From positions 1,022,344-1,086,343 of the forward strand of contig NZ_JARBUY010000001.1 in NCBI RefSeq assembly GCF_028882255.1: a stretch of 64,000 nucleotides of DNA. The letters run 5' to 3'. Origin of the DNA: Maribacter polysaccharolyticus (GTDB lineage Bacteria > Bacteroidota > Bacteroidia > Flavobacteriales > Flavobacteriaceae). This document shows, piece by piece, positions 9,158 to 17,284 of this stretch; within the stretch, counting starts at the first letter, position 1; every line of letters starts with the position of its first letter. A program made the position numbers and the translations under genes. A model generated the notes under the pieces. The model was not told the DNA's origin and did not search any database. It was given only the letters and a program-made list of their open reading frames with translations.

Positions 9158-9598
9158 TTAACCTAAAGATGGAGGGGCTCGTAAATTGAGGGATGAGAGG
9201 TAAGGATTAAAATAATAACTTGGTGGCTGATAAATTGGGGGTTTAGAGTTTTTCCTATTATCAACGACATAAAATTCTTGAAAATCAGAAATAAGTTTTA
9301 CGACATTGTCATCTACGATAGTTTGCCGCTCAACAGTATTCTTTTTAAGTACAACAACATCGCTGGACACCGTTGAATGGACGTGCATATCCATAAAGAA
9401 TCCAAATAAACCGTATGGGGATTCTTCTTTCTCGCAAGAACTGTCATCGTGATGAAGGTGTTCGCCAGTATGGGCAATATCTGAATGGGAATGAGTTTCC
9501 TCGTGCTGATGATGCAAATGTGGAAAAGCCTGATGCAACATCAATAGGCTAAACAAGCCTAAAAAGAAAAATGCCGCTATTTTATTTGGTTTTTGCAT
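9158..9598 (-). CDS. Small exported His/Cys-rich protein heading the czc operon
   Basis: This encodes 146 residues from the ATG at 9598; the frame extends three codons upstream to a TTG, but that would place the start inside the promoter element. It has an N-terminal hydrophobic export segment, then a dense histidine block (HLHHQHEETHSHSD, then HLHHDDSSC), and ends with a proline-rich tail (KPPIYQPPSYY ... APPSLG). It opens the czc operon. A TATATTTG promoter element ends six bases before the ATG, so the mRNA would have almost no leader. Probable periplasmic metal binding or sensing (inference). No characterised family is recognised. Confidence 0.75.
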   Translation of the reverse strand: MQKPNKIAAFFFLGLFSLLMLHQAFPHLHHQHEETHSHSDIAHTGEHLHHDDSSCEKEESPYGLFGFFMDMHVHSTVSSDVVVLKKNTVERQTIVDDNVVKLISDFQEFYVVDNRKNSKPPIYQPPSYYFNPYLSSLNLRAPPSLG

Positions 9599-9604
9599 CA
9601 AGTA

Positions 9605-9612
9605 CAAATATA
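9605..9612 (-). promoter_or_regulatory. Bacteroidota -7 promoter element for the czc operon
   Basis: TATATTTG on the minus strand matches the Bacteroidota -7 consensus TAnnTTTG. It ends six bases before the ATG at 9598. No TTG is found at the expected -33 distance, so the call rests on the -7 box alone. Confidence 0.45.
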
Positions 9613-9680
9613 AAATTTTAAAACTTGTAACTTTGTTTTTTTATCAAGACATATAACTTTTGTTGAAAGACCTAAATGAT

Positions 9681-10454
9681 TTAACTGATTGGCTTTTGAT
9701 TAAAACATTTAACCAACATTTGATATAATTCAGGATGTTTCTTTTTAAGCATATCCGGGCGCTCAAAAAAATACTCTGAAGCAACGGCAAAGAATTCAGC
9801 TTGATTTGTTCCACCATATTTTCTAATGTCAGAGTGGTTACCATTTATCGCTTCCATTTCTTTATGGATTAAATTTAACCAAGGTATTGCATATTGATGT
9901 TCTAATAGCCGTTCTGGAACTCCGTCGATTACATCATCCAATTTATCTATTAGGTGTGCAAATTCGTGAATCCCCGTGTTTCCTTTATCACTGGTATTAT
10001 TGAAACCGTGGTACAATGCTTTTTTAGAAAGTATCATCTGTTTCTCGAACCTTCCATTCCCAACTATTCCACCAATATTCCGTGAGTTATCTTTACTGCT
10101 AAATTGCATATCCTTATTAAAATTATCTGGATATAAAAGGATTCCGCTTAAATTGGTGTAGTGCCATTCTTTAAAGCCAAAAACAGGAATTACTGCACTT
10201 GCCGCAATTAAAATCTTGTCCAATTCTTCCAATTCAAGCTGTACAGCGTCGATATAGACCTCACTTAAAAATTGCATCATTTTTTGCTGAAAAATTAGCT
10301 GCCTATCGTTCGAAAGATTTCTATAAAACAGAACATTATTCATCAATAATTTGTGCCAATGCTCCGGAAATGGCTTTACACTATGGCGTTTCGCTTTTCT
10401 GTGAAAATGAATAGCAAAGAGAATAATCACAACCGAAATTAAAATATAAACCAT
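9681..10454 (-). CDS. mtfA: M90-family zinc metallopeptidase (MtfA-like)
   Basis: An N-terminal membrane helix (residues 2-17) is followed by a basic stretch and a soluble MtfA-type domain. The gluzincin motif HEFAH is at residues 163-167, and a downstream NQAEFFAV segment (about 208-215) supplies the third zinc ligand. At 257 residues it matches the family. E. coli MtfA is a peptidase that binds the Mlc repressor; what it does in a copper operon is unknown. It lies 15 bp after the small HMA gene and 248 bp from the copA reading frame, all same strand, so it is likely part of the copper operon. A broken 3' copy lies at 2664-2850. Confidence 0.85.
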   Translation of the reverse strand: MVYILISVVIILFAIHFHRKAKRHSVKPFPEHWHKLLMNNVLFYRNLSNDRQLIFQQKMMQFLSEVYIDAVQLELEELDKILIAASAVIPVFGFKEWHYTNLSGILLYPDNFNKDMQFSSKDNSRNIGGIVGNGRFEKQMILSKKALYHGFNNTSDKGNTGIHEFAHLIDKLDDVIDGVPERLLEHQYAIPWLNLIHKEMEAINGNHSDIRKYGGTNQAEFFAVASEYFFERPDMLKKKHPELYQMLVKCFNQKPIS

Positions 10455-10469
10455 ATTAAAAGAAAAGTA

Positions 10470-10682
10470 TTAATCAACAGCTTTGGCCTTGAATCCCACC
10501 TTTTGCAAAGTTGTCTTTACATCTTCTTCGGTTGCACCATCGCTTTCAATAGTCAGGATTTTATCGGGATTAATGGTATCCACTTCCCAACTTTCTACAC
10601 CTTCTTGTCTGTTTAAAAAAGGGGTTACTTTCGATACACACCCACCACAATTAATATTTGTTTTGAATTTTAAAGTTTTCAT
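10470..10682 (-). CDS. HMA-domain copper chaperone (CopZ-like)
   Basis: The 70-residue protein is a single heavy-metal-associated domain with the metal-binding loop NCGGC (Cys12, Cys15) and the expected beta-alpha-beta-beta-alpha-beta length. It carries no signal peptide, so it acts in the cytosol, most likely handing Cu(I) to the P-type ATPase encoded 20 bp upstream. The loop has CGGC rather than the usual MxCxxC. A frameshifted relative with the same CGGC loop is at 52959-53173. Confidence 0.85.
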   Translation of the reverse strand: MKTLKFKTNINCGGCVSKVTPFLNRQEGVESWEVDTINPDKILTIESDGATEEDVKTTLQKVGFKAKAVD

Positions 10683-10702
10683 TGTATTGAATTTATTTGT
10701 TA

Positions 10703-12961
10703 TTAAAGTTTTACTCTTTTAAGTCTTAAGCTATTTGCTACCACAGATACACTGCTGAATGCCATTGCTGCACCTGCAATCATCGGGTCCAATAAAAATC
10801 CATTTACGGGATACAAAACTCCTGCTGCAATAGGAATACCGATGATGTTGTAAATGAACGCCCAAAACAAGTTCTGACGTATGCCCAACACGGTTCTTTT
10901 TGATAGCTCCAATGCTTTTGGGATGGATTGTAAATCTGATGTTATCAAAGTCATTTTTGCTACATCCATTGCGATATCCGAACCTTTACCCATTGCAATA
11001 CTCACATTGGCTTGTGCCAAAGCGTGCGAATCGTTGATACCATCGCCAACCATTGCGACTATATTCCCGCCTGCCTGTAATTTTTCGACAAAAGAGGCTT
11101 TGTCCGAAGGCATTACTTCGCCCTGGTAATTTGAAATTCCCACCTGTTTTGCCACGGCAGAAGCCGTTTTATTGTTATCTCCCGTGAGCATATAGACCTC
11201 GATGCCTCTTTCTTGAAGTGTGGCTATGGCTTTTTTTGAAGTTTCCTTAATCTTGTCTGCAATGGCGAGTATCGTAAGCACTTGATGTTCGTCACCAAAG
11301 AATATGACCGTTTTTGCCTGCTCTTCTAGATTTTCTGCTGTCTGCATCAAGGAAGCGCCGATTTGAATATCCTTTTCGACCATTAGTTTATGGTTGCCCA
11401 CATAATATTTTGAACCATTCTCCGATTGTGCTTTAACACCTTTTCCTGTAATGCTTTCGAAGGAGGTAATTTCTGCTTGTTCAAGGTTTTCCTCCTTCAG
11501 GTGATTAACGACCGCTTCTGCCAAGGGATGTTCTGATTGTGCTTCGATAGCCATAAGAATTTCCTTGTATTCTTTTTGATTTTCTAACTTATTGTCCCAG
11601 AGTATGTCGGTTACCAATGGTTTCCCTTCTGTAATCGTACCCGTTTTATCAAGTATTACTGCATTCACTTTATGGCCAAGCTCTAAACTTTCGGCATCCT
11701 TTATAAGGATATTATTTTCAGCTCCCTTACCGATACCCACCATTATAGCGGTAGGCGTTGCCAAGCCCAAGGCACAGGGGCAAGCGATAACCAATACGGC
11801 TACAGAGGTCAACAAGGCTTGAGAGAAACCATTATCGCCACCTACTGACATCCAGACTATGAAAGTTATAATGGAAATACCCAATACCACGGGAACGAAA
11901 ATACCGGCAATCTTATCGACCAGTTTTTGAACCGGTGCCTTACTCCCTTGCGCTTGCTGAACCATTTTAATGATTTGAGATAACAAGGTTTCTCCACCAA
12001 CTTTTTCAGCGGTAAATTGAAAGCTTCCTTTTTGATTAACTGTACCAGCGAAGACCTTTTCCCCTTGGGATTTCTGAACTGGAACGGGTTCTCCCGTTAT
12101 CATACTTTCATCTACATACGAGCTTCCCTTGGAAACTTCACCATCCACAGGAATCTTTTCTCCGGGACGCACCAAAATGGCCTGACCAACCTGTACGGAT
12201 GAAATAGGGATTTCCGTCTCTTCCCCATTCTCTATAATTTTAAGGGTTTTAGGCTGAAGACCCATCAATTTTTTAATGGCCGTAGAGGTATTTGATTTAG
12301 CCTTTTCTTCCAATAATTTCCCCAAGGAAATAAAGGTAATAATCACCGTAGCCGCTTCGTAATACACGTGAGGTTCGATACCACGACTTAACCAAAATTC
12401 AGGAAAGAAAGTATTGAATACACTAAAGAGGAAAGCGATTCCGGTACTCAAAGCCACCAAGGTATCCATATTAGCTTTACCGTGTTTAGCCTGCTTGAAC
12501 GCGTTGATGAAAAAGCTACGCCCGAACCAAAAAAGAATGGGAAAGGCCAATACCAAAGAAATCCATTTGCCTGGTTCCCATTGCATATAGAACATTCCCA
12601 GCACAAAAATGGGTAGCGCGAGGATGGCCGACCAGATAGTACGTCTTTTTATGTCCTGATAGTGCTTTTGCTGAAGTTCTTGTTGTACTTCTGATGGGTC
12701 TTCGACATCTATTATAATATCATAACCGACCTCACGAAGTGCATTTTGAAGTTGATTAGGGTTCAACCCCTCATCATACTCTACTAGAACAGAGCTATTC
12801 GCGAAATTGACGCTTGCATCAAACACGCCTTCTGAGTGTTTTAATACAGATTCAACACTCGCTGCACAAGATGCACAGGTCATTCCCGTAACAAGAAATG
12901 ATTCTTTTATCCCCTGTTTATGATTCTTTTTTTCGGTTTCAAATATGTTGATTGTCTCCAT
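10703..12961 (-). CDS. copA: Cu(+)-exporting P1B-type ATPase CopA
   Basis: This ATPase pumps Cu(I)/Ag(I) out of the cytosol. The 752 residues hold one N-terminal HMA domain (GMTCASC, Cys29 and Cys32), an actuator loop TGEP (289-292), the transmembrane metal site CPCALGL (394-400), the phosphorylation motif DKTGT (from 438), and the SEHP motif of the nucleotide domain. The CPC site with a trailing ATPTA is the Cu/Ag subtype rather than Zn/Cd. It heads an operon with the HMA chaperone and mtfA. An inverted repeat lies 13 bp upstream of its start (12974-12990), a good place for an operator. Confidence 0.95.
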   Translation of the reverse strand: METINIFETEKKNHKQGIKESFLVTGMTCASCAASVESVLKHSEGVFDASVNFANSSVLVEYDEGLNPNQLQNALREVGYDIIIDVEDPSEVQQELQQKHYQDIKRRTIWSAILALPIFVLGMFYMQWEPGKWISLVLAFPILFWFGRSFFINAFKQAKHGKANMDTLVALSTGIAFLFSVFNTFFPEFWLSRGIEPHVYYEAATVIITFISLGKLLEEKAKSNTSTAIKKLMGLQPKTLKIIENGEETEIPISSVQVGQAILVRPGEKIPVDGEVSKGSSYVDESMITGEPVPVQKSQGEKVFAGTVNQKGSFQFTAEKVGGETLLSQIIKMVQQAQGSKAPVQKLVDKIAGIFVPVVLGISIITFIVWMSVGGDNGFSQALLTSVAVLVIACPCALGLATPTAIMVGIGKGAENNILIKDAESLELGHKVNAVILDKTGTITEGKPLVTDILWDNKLENQKEYKEILMAIEAQSEHPLAEAVVNHLKEENLEQAEITSFESITGKGVKAQSENGSKYYVGNHKLMVEKDIQIGASLMQTAENLEEQAKTVIFFGDEHQVLTILAIADKIKETSKKAIATLQERGIEVYMLTGDNNKTASAVAKQVGISNYQGEVMPSDKASFVEKLQAGGNIVAMVGDGINDSHALAQANVSIAMGKGSDIAMDVAKMTLITSDLQSIPKALELSKRTVLGIRQNLFWAFIYNIIGIPIAAGVLYPVNGFLLDPMIAGAAMAFSSVSVVANSLRLKRVKL

Positions 12962-12973
12962 AAATCCATTCTT

Positions 12974-12990
12974 ATTTGTACACTACAAAT
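12974..12990. promoter_or_regulatory. Inverted repeat at the copA promoter, possible operator
   Basis: ATTTGTA, three bases, TACAAAT: a perfect 7-bp inverted repeat ending 13 bp before the copA ATG. No TAnnTTTG element is seen here, so a promoter needing an activator is plausible. Confidence 0.4.
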
Positions 12991-13025
12991 TTCAAGATTA
13001 ATAGGCTTTAATATGTTACGTTATA

Positions 13026-13054
13026 TGCTGAATGATTTGTAGAATTTGCTGAAT
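13026..13054. repeat. Direct repeats TGCTGAAT spaced 21 bp upstream of copA
   Basis: Two identical octamers begin at 13026 and 13047, 21 bp apart (two helical turns) and on the upstream side of copA. Spacing of this kind is typical of AraC-family half-sites, and two AraC-type genes are present in the island. An assignment to either is untested. Confidence 0.35.
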
Positions 13055-13155
13055 TCGTTACATTTTAAAATGAGGTTGTAATTTAGTCACTCCCTTATAA
13101 AATGATAAGTTTAGTTTCAATACTAATAGATGCTTTAGTTACTCATTTTGAGACT

Positions 13156-15120
13156 TTAGTTCCAACTCATTCGCTGTAACCTAACAGCATTCAATATTGC
13201 CAATAATGCCACTCCAACATCTGCAAATACAGCTTCCCACATTGTCGCTAAACCACCTGCCCCTAAAATCAAGACAACCAATTTAACTCCAAAAGCCAAT
13301 ATGATATTCTGCCATACAATTTTTCGAGTTGAACGACTTATTTTAATGGCTTTAGCCACTTTTGATGGTTGGTCGGTTTGAATGATTACATCTGCGGTTT
13401 CAATAGCCACATCGCTTCCTAAACCACCCATTGCAATACCAACATTACTTGCAGCTAAAACAGGAGCATCGTTGATGCCATCCCCTATAAATGCAACTTT
13501 GTTTTCTGAATTTTGTTTTAATATTTCAACTTCATTTAATTTATCTTCCGGTAATAAACCGCCTTTTGCTTTTTCAACATTTAATTCTTTTGCAATTTTT
13601 TGTGTTACGGTATCTTTATCACCAGAAAGCATCATAATATTTTTAATACCCACTTTGTGTAATGCTGAAATCGTTTCTTTTGCATCTTCTTTTAATTCAT
13701 CTGCAATAACTACATGACCAGCAAATACATTATCGATTGCTACAAATACAATAGATTCTACAATACTTTCAGTTTCCTTTGGAACATCTATATTATTAGC
13801 AATCATTAAGGCCTTGTTTCCTACTAAAACGGTTTTACCGTTTACAATTCCTTTTAAGCCTTTACCTGCAATTTCAAAGACTTCCTTTGCTTCAAAGTCT
13901 TCACCATTTTCTTTATACTCCATAATGGCTTTTGCAATTGGATGCGTAGATTGTTCCTCCAGAGCCATTAGGTGTTTCATAAATTCAGATTCTTCCCAAC
14001 CTATAGCTTTAATTTCCTTGATTTTGAAAACACCTTTGGTAACTGTTCCTGTTTTATCCATTACCAATGTATTTATTTTCGTCATTGCATCTAAAAACGA
14101 AGCACCTTTAAATAAAATACCGTTCTTTGAAGCCGCACCCAATCCACCGAAATAACCTAATGGAATGGAAATAACCAATGCACATGGGCAAGAAATAACC
14201 AAGAAAATCAAGGCTCTATACAACCAATCTCTAAAAACATAATCATCAACAAAAAAGTAAGGTAGGAAAGTAACCCCAATAGCTGAAAATACAACTATTG
14301 GCGTATATATGCGAGCAAACTGCCTAATGAATAATTCCGTTTTGGATTTACGTGCCGTAGCGTTTTGAACCAAATCCAATATTCTGGCAATTGAACTATC
14401 CTCAAGCTTATTAGTTACTTCAACTTCAATAACACTTTCTAAATTAATACTACCTGCATATACTTTGGCTTCTTTCTGAACAGAATCCGGTTTACTTTCT
14501 CCTGTTAAAGCAGCGGTATTCAACGATGCTTTTTCTGATAATAAAATACCATCCAAAGGAATTTTCTCTCCTACCCGAATTTGAATTTTCTCTCCAATAT
14601 TTACATCTTCTGGTGAAACACTTTTATAATTGCCATCACGAAGTACATTGGCTTCTTTTGGGCGAACATCCAACAAGGCTTTGATATTACCCTTTGCTTT
14701 TTTAACTGCAGCATTTTGAAATAGTTCACCAACTGCATAAAATAGCATTACAGCTACGCCTTCGGGATATTCACCAATGAAAAATGCGCCAATAGTAGCA
14801 ATAGACATTAAAAAGAACTCTGTGAAGAAATCTCCTTTTTTTATACTTTCCCACCCTTCTTTCACTACAGGAAATCCAACAGGGATATAGGCTATTACAT
14901 ACCAAAGAATACGATTCCAATTAGAAAAATGTGGAAAGGCATCAAAATAATCAATAGCAATTCCAGCAATCAGCATTACAAGACTGAATATAGAGGGCAA
15001 GTAAGTTCTAAAATTGAATATCACTTCAGTACTGTTATTGTTATGACCGTCATCGTGGCTGTGCTCACCGTGGTGTTTTTTAGGATTTAAGTCGCGTAAA
15101 TTTATTTTTTTCTTTTTCAT
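13156..15120 (-). CDS. zntA: Zn/Cd/Pb-exporting P1B-type ATPase (ZntA/CadA type)
   Basis: This inner-membrane ATPase exports divalent soft metals from the cytosol. The 654 residues begin with a His-rich segment (KKHHGEHSHDDGH, about 14-26) instead of an HMA domain. They carry TGES (206-209), the SCPCALV site (310-316) followed by ISIPLGYFGG as in Zn/Cd/Pb enzymes, DKTGT (355-359), an STHP motif, and the C-terminal FADVGVALLAILNAVRL helix whose Asp is a zinc ligand in ZntA. A Fur-family regulator and PII-like gene lie directly upstream on the same strand. The missing HMA domain is replaced by the His tail. Confidence 0.93.
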   Translation of the reverse strand: MKKKKINLRDLNPKKHHGEHSHDDGHNNNSTEVIFNFRTYLPSIFSLVMLIAGIAIDYFDAFPHFSNWNRILWYVIAYIPVGFPVVKEGWESIKKGDFFTEFFLMSIATIGAFFIGEYPEGVAVMLFYAVGELFQNAAVKKAKGNIKALLDVRPKEANVLRDGNYKSVSPEDVNIGEKIQIRVGEKIPLDGILLSEKASLNTAALTGESKPDSVQKEAKVYAGSINLESVIEVEVTNKLEDSSIARILDLVQNATARKSKTELFIRQFARIYTPIVVFSAIGVTFLPYFFVDDYVFRDWLYRALIFLVISCPCALVISIPLGYFGGLGAASKNGILFKGASFLDAMTKINTLVMDKTGTVTKGVFKIKEIKAIGWEESEFMKHLMALEEQSTHPIAKAIMEYKENGEDFEAKEVFEIAGKGLKGIVNGKTVLVGNKALMIANNIDVPKETESIVESIVFVAIDNVFAGHVVIADELKEDAKETISALHKVGIKNIMMLSGDKDTVTQKIAKELNVEKAKGGLLPEDKLNEVEILKQNSENKVAFIGDGINDAPVLAASNVGIAMGGLGSDVAIETADVIIQTDQPSKVAKAIKISRSTRKIVWQNIILAFGVKLVVLILGAGGLATMWEAVFADVGVALLAILNAVRLQRMSWN

Positions 15121-15164
15121 AATCTTTGCAAATAATTAAAAATTGTAGTGCAACGGAAGTACAT

Positions 15165-15581
15165 TTATTTAGCACTGCATTTATCACAAACACCTTTTAC
15201 AACCAAGTTTACATTTTCGGCAGTAAATCCTTTAGGTAGATTGATATGCGGAATTTTATGCTCGGTCAAACAAATAGTTTCATTGCAATTGTTACAGTGA
15301 AAATGCAAGTGCAGGTCTGTATCTATTTCACAATTACAGTGCTCTTCACACAAAGCATATTTGGTTATTCCTGTGCCATCATCTATTTGATGTGCAATAC
15401 CGCTTTCAACAAAGGTTTTTAGAGTGCGGTACAAGGTTGTTCTTTCAGAATTATCAAAATACGCTTCAACATTTGTTAGACTGACTGCTACTTTTTTATT
15501 TAAGAGAAATTGTAAAACCAACAAGCGCATGGCTGTTGGTTTTACATTATTAGTCTCTAATATTTGCTCTAAATTTGCCAT
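15165..15581 (-). CDS. Fur-family metalloregulator (Zur-like)
   Basis: This is a 138-residue winged-helix repressor of the Fur superfamily. The N-terminal HTH (about 1-75) contains the family signature ERTTLYRTLKTFVESGIA. The C-terminal dimerisation part contains a His-rich stretch (HLHFHCNNC) and two CxxC pairs (CNNC and CDKC) forming the structural zinc site, plus an unusual CEEHCNCE segment. It is encoded 44 bp upstream of the Zn/Cd ATPase and 4 bp downstream of the PII-like gene. Most likely it controls this Zn/Cd block. Zn(II) as effector is inferred from context. Confidence 0.85.
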   Translation of the reverse strand: MANLEQILETNNVKPTAMRLLVLQFLLNKKVAVSLTNVEAYFDNSERTTLYRTLKTFVESGIAHQIDDGTGITKYALCEEHCNCEIDTDLHLHFHCNNCNETICLTEHKIPHINLPKGFTAENVNLVVKGVCDKCSAK

Positions 15582-15585
15582 GCTG

Positions 15586-15924
15586 CTATAAATTAAAGCG
15601 CTTTAAGGAATCTCCAGTCTTAATTTGAAAGGCATCCTCTATATTGGATATATAAATAATACCATCAGCTGGTTCTTCTGTTTTACCATTGGCTAAAATA
15701 ATCTCTATAGCTTTTTGAGCTTCCTCATTTTGGCATACCAATTCTATTTTAATTACTGGGCTATCGGTAATACGAAAATCCAGCGATGGTCTTGCGCCTT
15801 TTGCCTTAAATGCTCCTGTGCCTTCTCCATTTGAAAGTGTCATACTTTCAAATCCATTATCGGTCAAGCCTTCTATAATTTTTTGTATCCTGATTGGTTT
15901 TACAAATGCTTTTATTTCCTTCAT
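15586..15924 (-). CDS. PII-family signalling-like protein, metal-operon type
   Basis: A 112-residue protein with the GlnB/PII fold signature: N-terminal MKEIKAFVKPIRIQKIIEGL strand-helix, GEGTGAFKAKGARP in place of the nitrogen-sensor T-loop, and a DGIIYISNIEDAFQIKTGD end. The T-loop lacks the uridylylated Tyr context of classical GlnB/GlnK. A PII subgroup linked to metal-efflux operons is known; whether it senses nucleotide or metal is not settled. It sits between the adaptor gene and the Fur-family gene. A paralogue is at 35031-35384, near the Cu system. Confidence 0.82.
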   Translation of the reverse strand: MKEIKAFVKPIRIQKIIEGLTDNGFESMTLSNGEGTGAFKAKGARPSLDFRITDSPVIKIELVCQNEEAQKAIEIILANGKTEEPADGIIYISNIEDAFQIKTGDSLKRFNL

Positions 15925-16013
15925 ATCATTAATTTATTAAATTTTTAATCGATTTTGAACCGAGCCTGTTTTTTAATTTTTAACTAACTAATTAGAATGA
16001 TAAACAAACTCGG

Positions 16014-16037
16014 AATCAAAATCTTTTATCTTTGATT
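16014..16037 (-). terminator. Short hairpin abutting the adaptor stop codon
   Basis: AATCAAA and TTTGATT (7-bp arms, 10-base loop) lie at 16014-16037, touching the TAA of the adaptor gene. It could be a weak terminator or processing site between the RND genes and the PII/Fur/ATPase genes. It lacks a clear U-tract. Confidence 0.3.
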
Positions 16038-17268
16038 AATCCTCGTGTTCCAGTTCTCCTTTTATTCTTTCTGATGACAACATATAAGATCCTTTGATGA
16101 CCACTTTGGCATCCTTTGAAACTTCGGAAGGAAGATTGACTTCAACAAAGCCTAAATCGGTAATTCCGACCGTTACAGGTATCATATTAAATTTCATTTT
16201 GTTCGCTTCCATTTCTTCATCGTCATCCAGAATAAAAATAAAGGATTGTTCGCCCTCTTTTATAATGGCAGCTTCCGGTACGGCAAAACCTTTTTTCTCG
16301 CCCTGAACTATACGTCCTTCTACATACATCCCTGGAAGCAATTTGTCATTTTTATTTTCCATATCTGCATGAATATGTAATGCTTTGGGGTCGGTTTCAA
16401 AAGTTTTACCCATGGAATGTACTTTGGCCTTTAGTATTTCATTGGGCCTGGAGGCTACAGTAAAGAAAATTTGCTGACCTAATTCCACTTTACTAATGTC
16501 TTTTTCATACACTTTTAAATCGACATGCAGTTTGGAATTATCACTAACGGTAAACATTTTAGTTTGAGGAGCTACATAATCGCCAAGATTAACTATAACT
16601 TCATCCACAAAACCGTTTATTGGGGTAATAATAGGAATTGCGGAAAAAATTTGACCTTCAGCAATTTTATCAGTACTCAATCCTAGTAGCCTTAACTTTG
16701 ATTTTAAAGCATTAACACTTGACGTAGTTGAACGGAATTTAGACTGTGCCATTTGAAATTCCTTTCCAGATGACACACCTTTATCATATAAGGTTTGTTT
16801 ACGTTCAAAATCCTGTTTAAGGAAAACGAGTTCATCATTTTTTTCTTGAAACTCCTGTTGCATACTAATAATGTCAGGATGTTCTAAGTATGCCAATATT
16901 TGACCTTTTCTCACTTGGTCGCCTTCAATTACTCTTATTGTACTTACGTTACCCCCTACAAATGGACTAATATTTGCCCTGTCTTGTGGAAAAAGTTCAA
17001 GAACGCCTGTAACTTTAATGTTGTTCCCTAAATTACGCTCCTCCAATGGTTTCATTTCCAAACCGATGGTTTCAGCCTGTTGCTTCGTAAGTTCTACAAC
17101 ACCTTCTTCCTCACTGTGGCCTTCTTCACCGTGGGCATCTACTCCACCAGCTTCTGTTTTTGATACACCTTTAGCTTCGTTATGCCCAAGTTCAGATTTT
17201 TGGTCTTTCTTACAACTCATAAACATAAGTGTAAATAATACGGTACTTATTAATAATATATTCTTCAT
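16036..17268 (-). CDS. czcB: RND periplasmic adaptor (CzcB-type) of the Zn/Cd system
   Basis: The start is set at the ATG at 17268, which begins a lipoprotein signal (MKNILLISTVLFTLMFMSC). A longer frame begins at 17316 but would overlap the pump gene and hide the signal peptide. The 410-residue product has a His/Glu-rich segment after the lipid anchor (GVDAHGEEGHSEEEG), a barrel-sandwich with a coiled-coil hairpin, and the beta-barrel domain of membrane fusion proteins. It is encoded 16 bp after the CzcA-TolC fusion. The polar linker may carry divalent metal to the pump. Confidence 0.9.
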   Translation of the reverse strand: MKNILLISTVLFTLMFMSCKKDQKSELGHNEAKGVSKTEAGGVDAHGEEGHSEEEGVVELTKQQAETIGLEMKPLEERNLGNNIKVTGVLELFPQDRANISPFVGGNVSTIRVIEGDQVRKGQILAYLEHPDIISMQQEFQEKNDELVFLKQDFERKQTLYDKGVSSGKEFQMAQSKFRSTTSSVNALKSKLRLLGLSTDKIAEGQIFSAIPIITPINGFVDEVIVNLGDYVAPQTKMFTVSDNSKLHVDLKVYEKDISKVELGQQIFFTVASRPNEILKAKVHSMGKTFETDPKALHIHADMENKNDKLLPGMYVEGRIVQGEKKGFAVPEAAIIKEGEQSFIFILDDDEEMEANKMKFNMIPVTVGITDLGFVEVNLPSEVSKDAKVVIKGSYMLSSERIKGELEHED

Positions 17269-17284
17269 TTTTCTTTTTTTAAGA

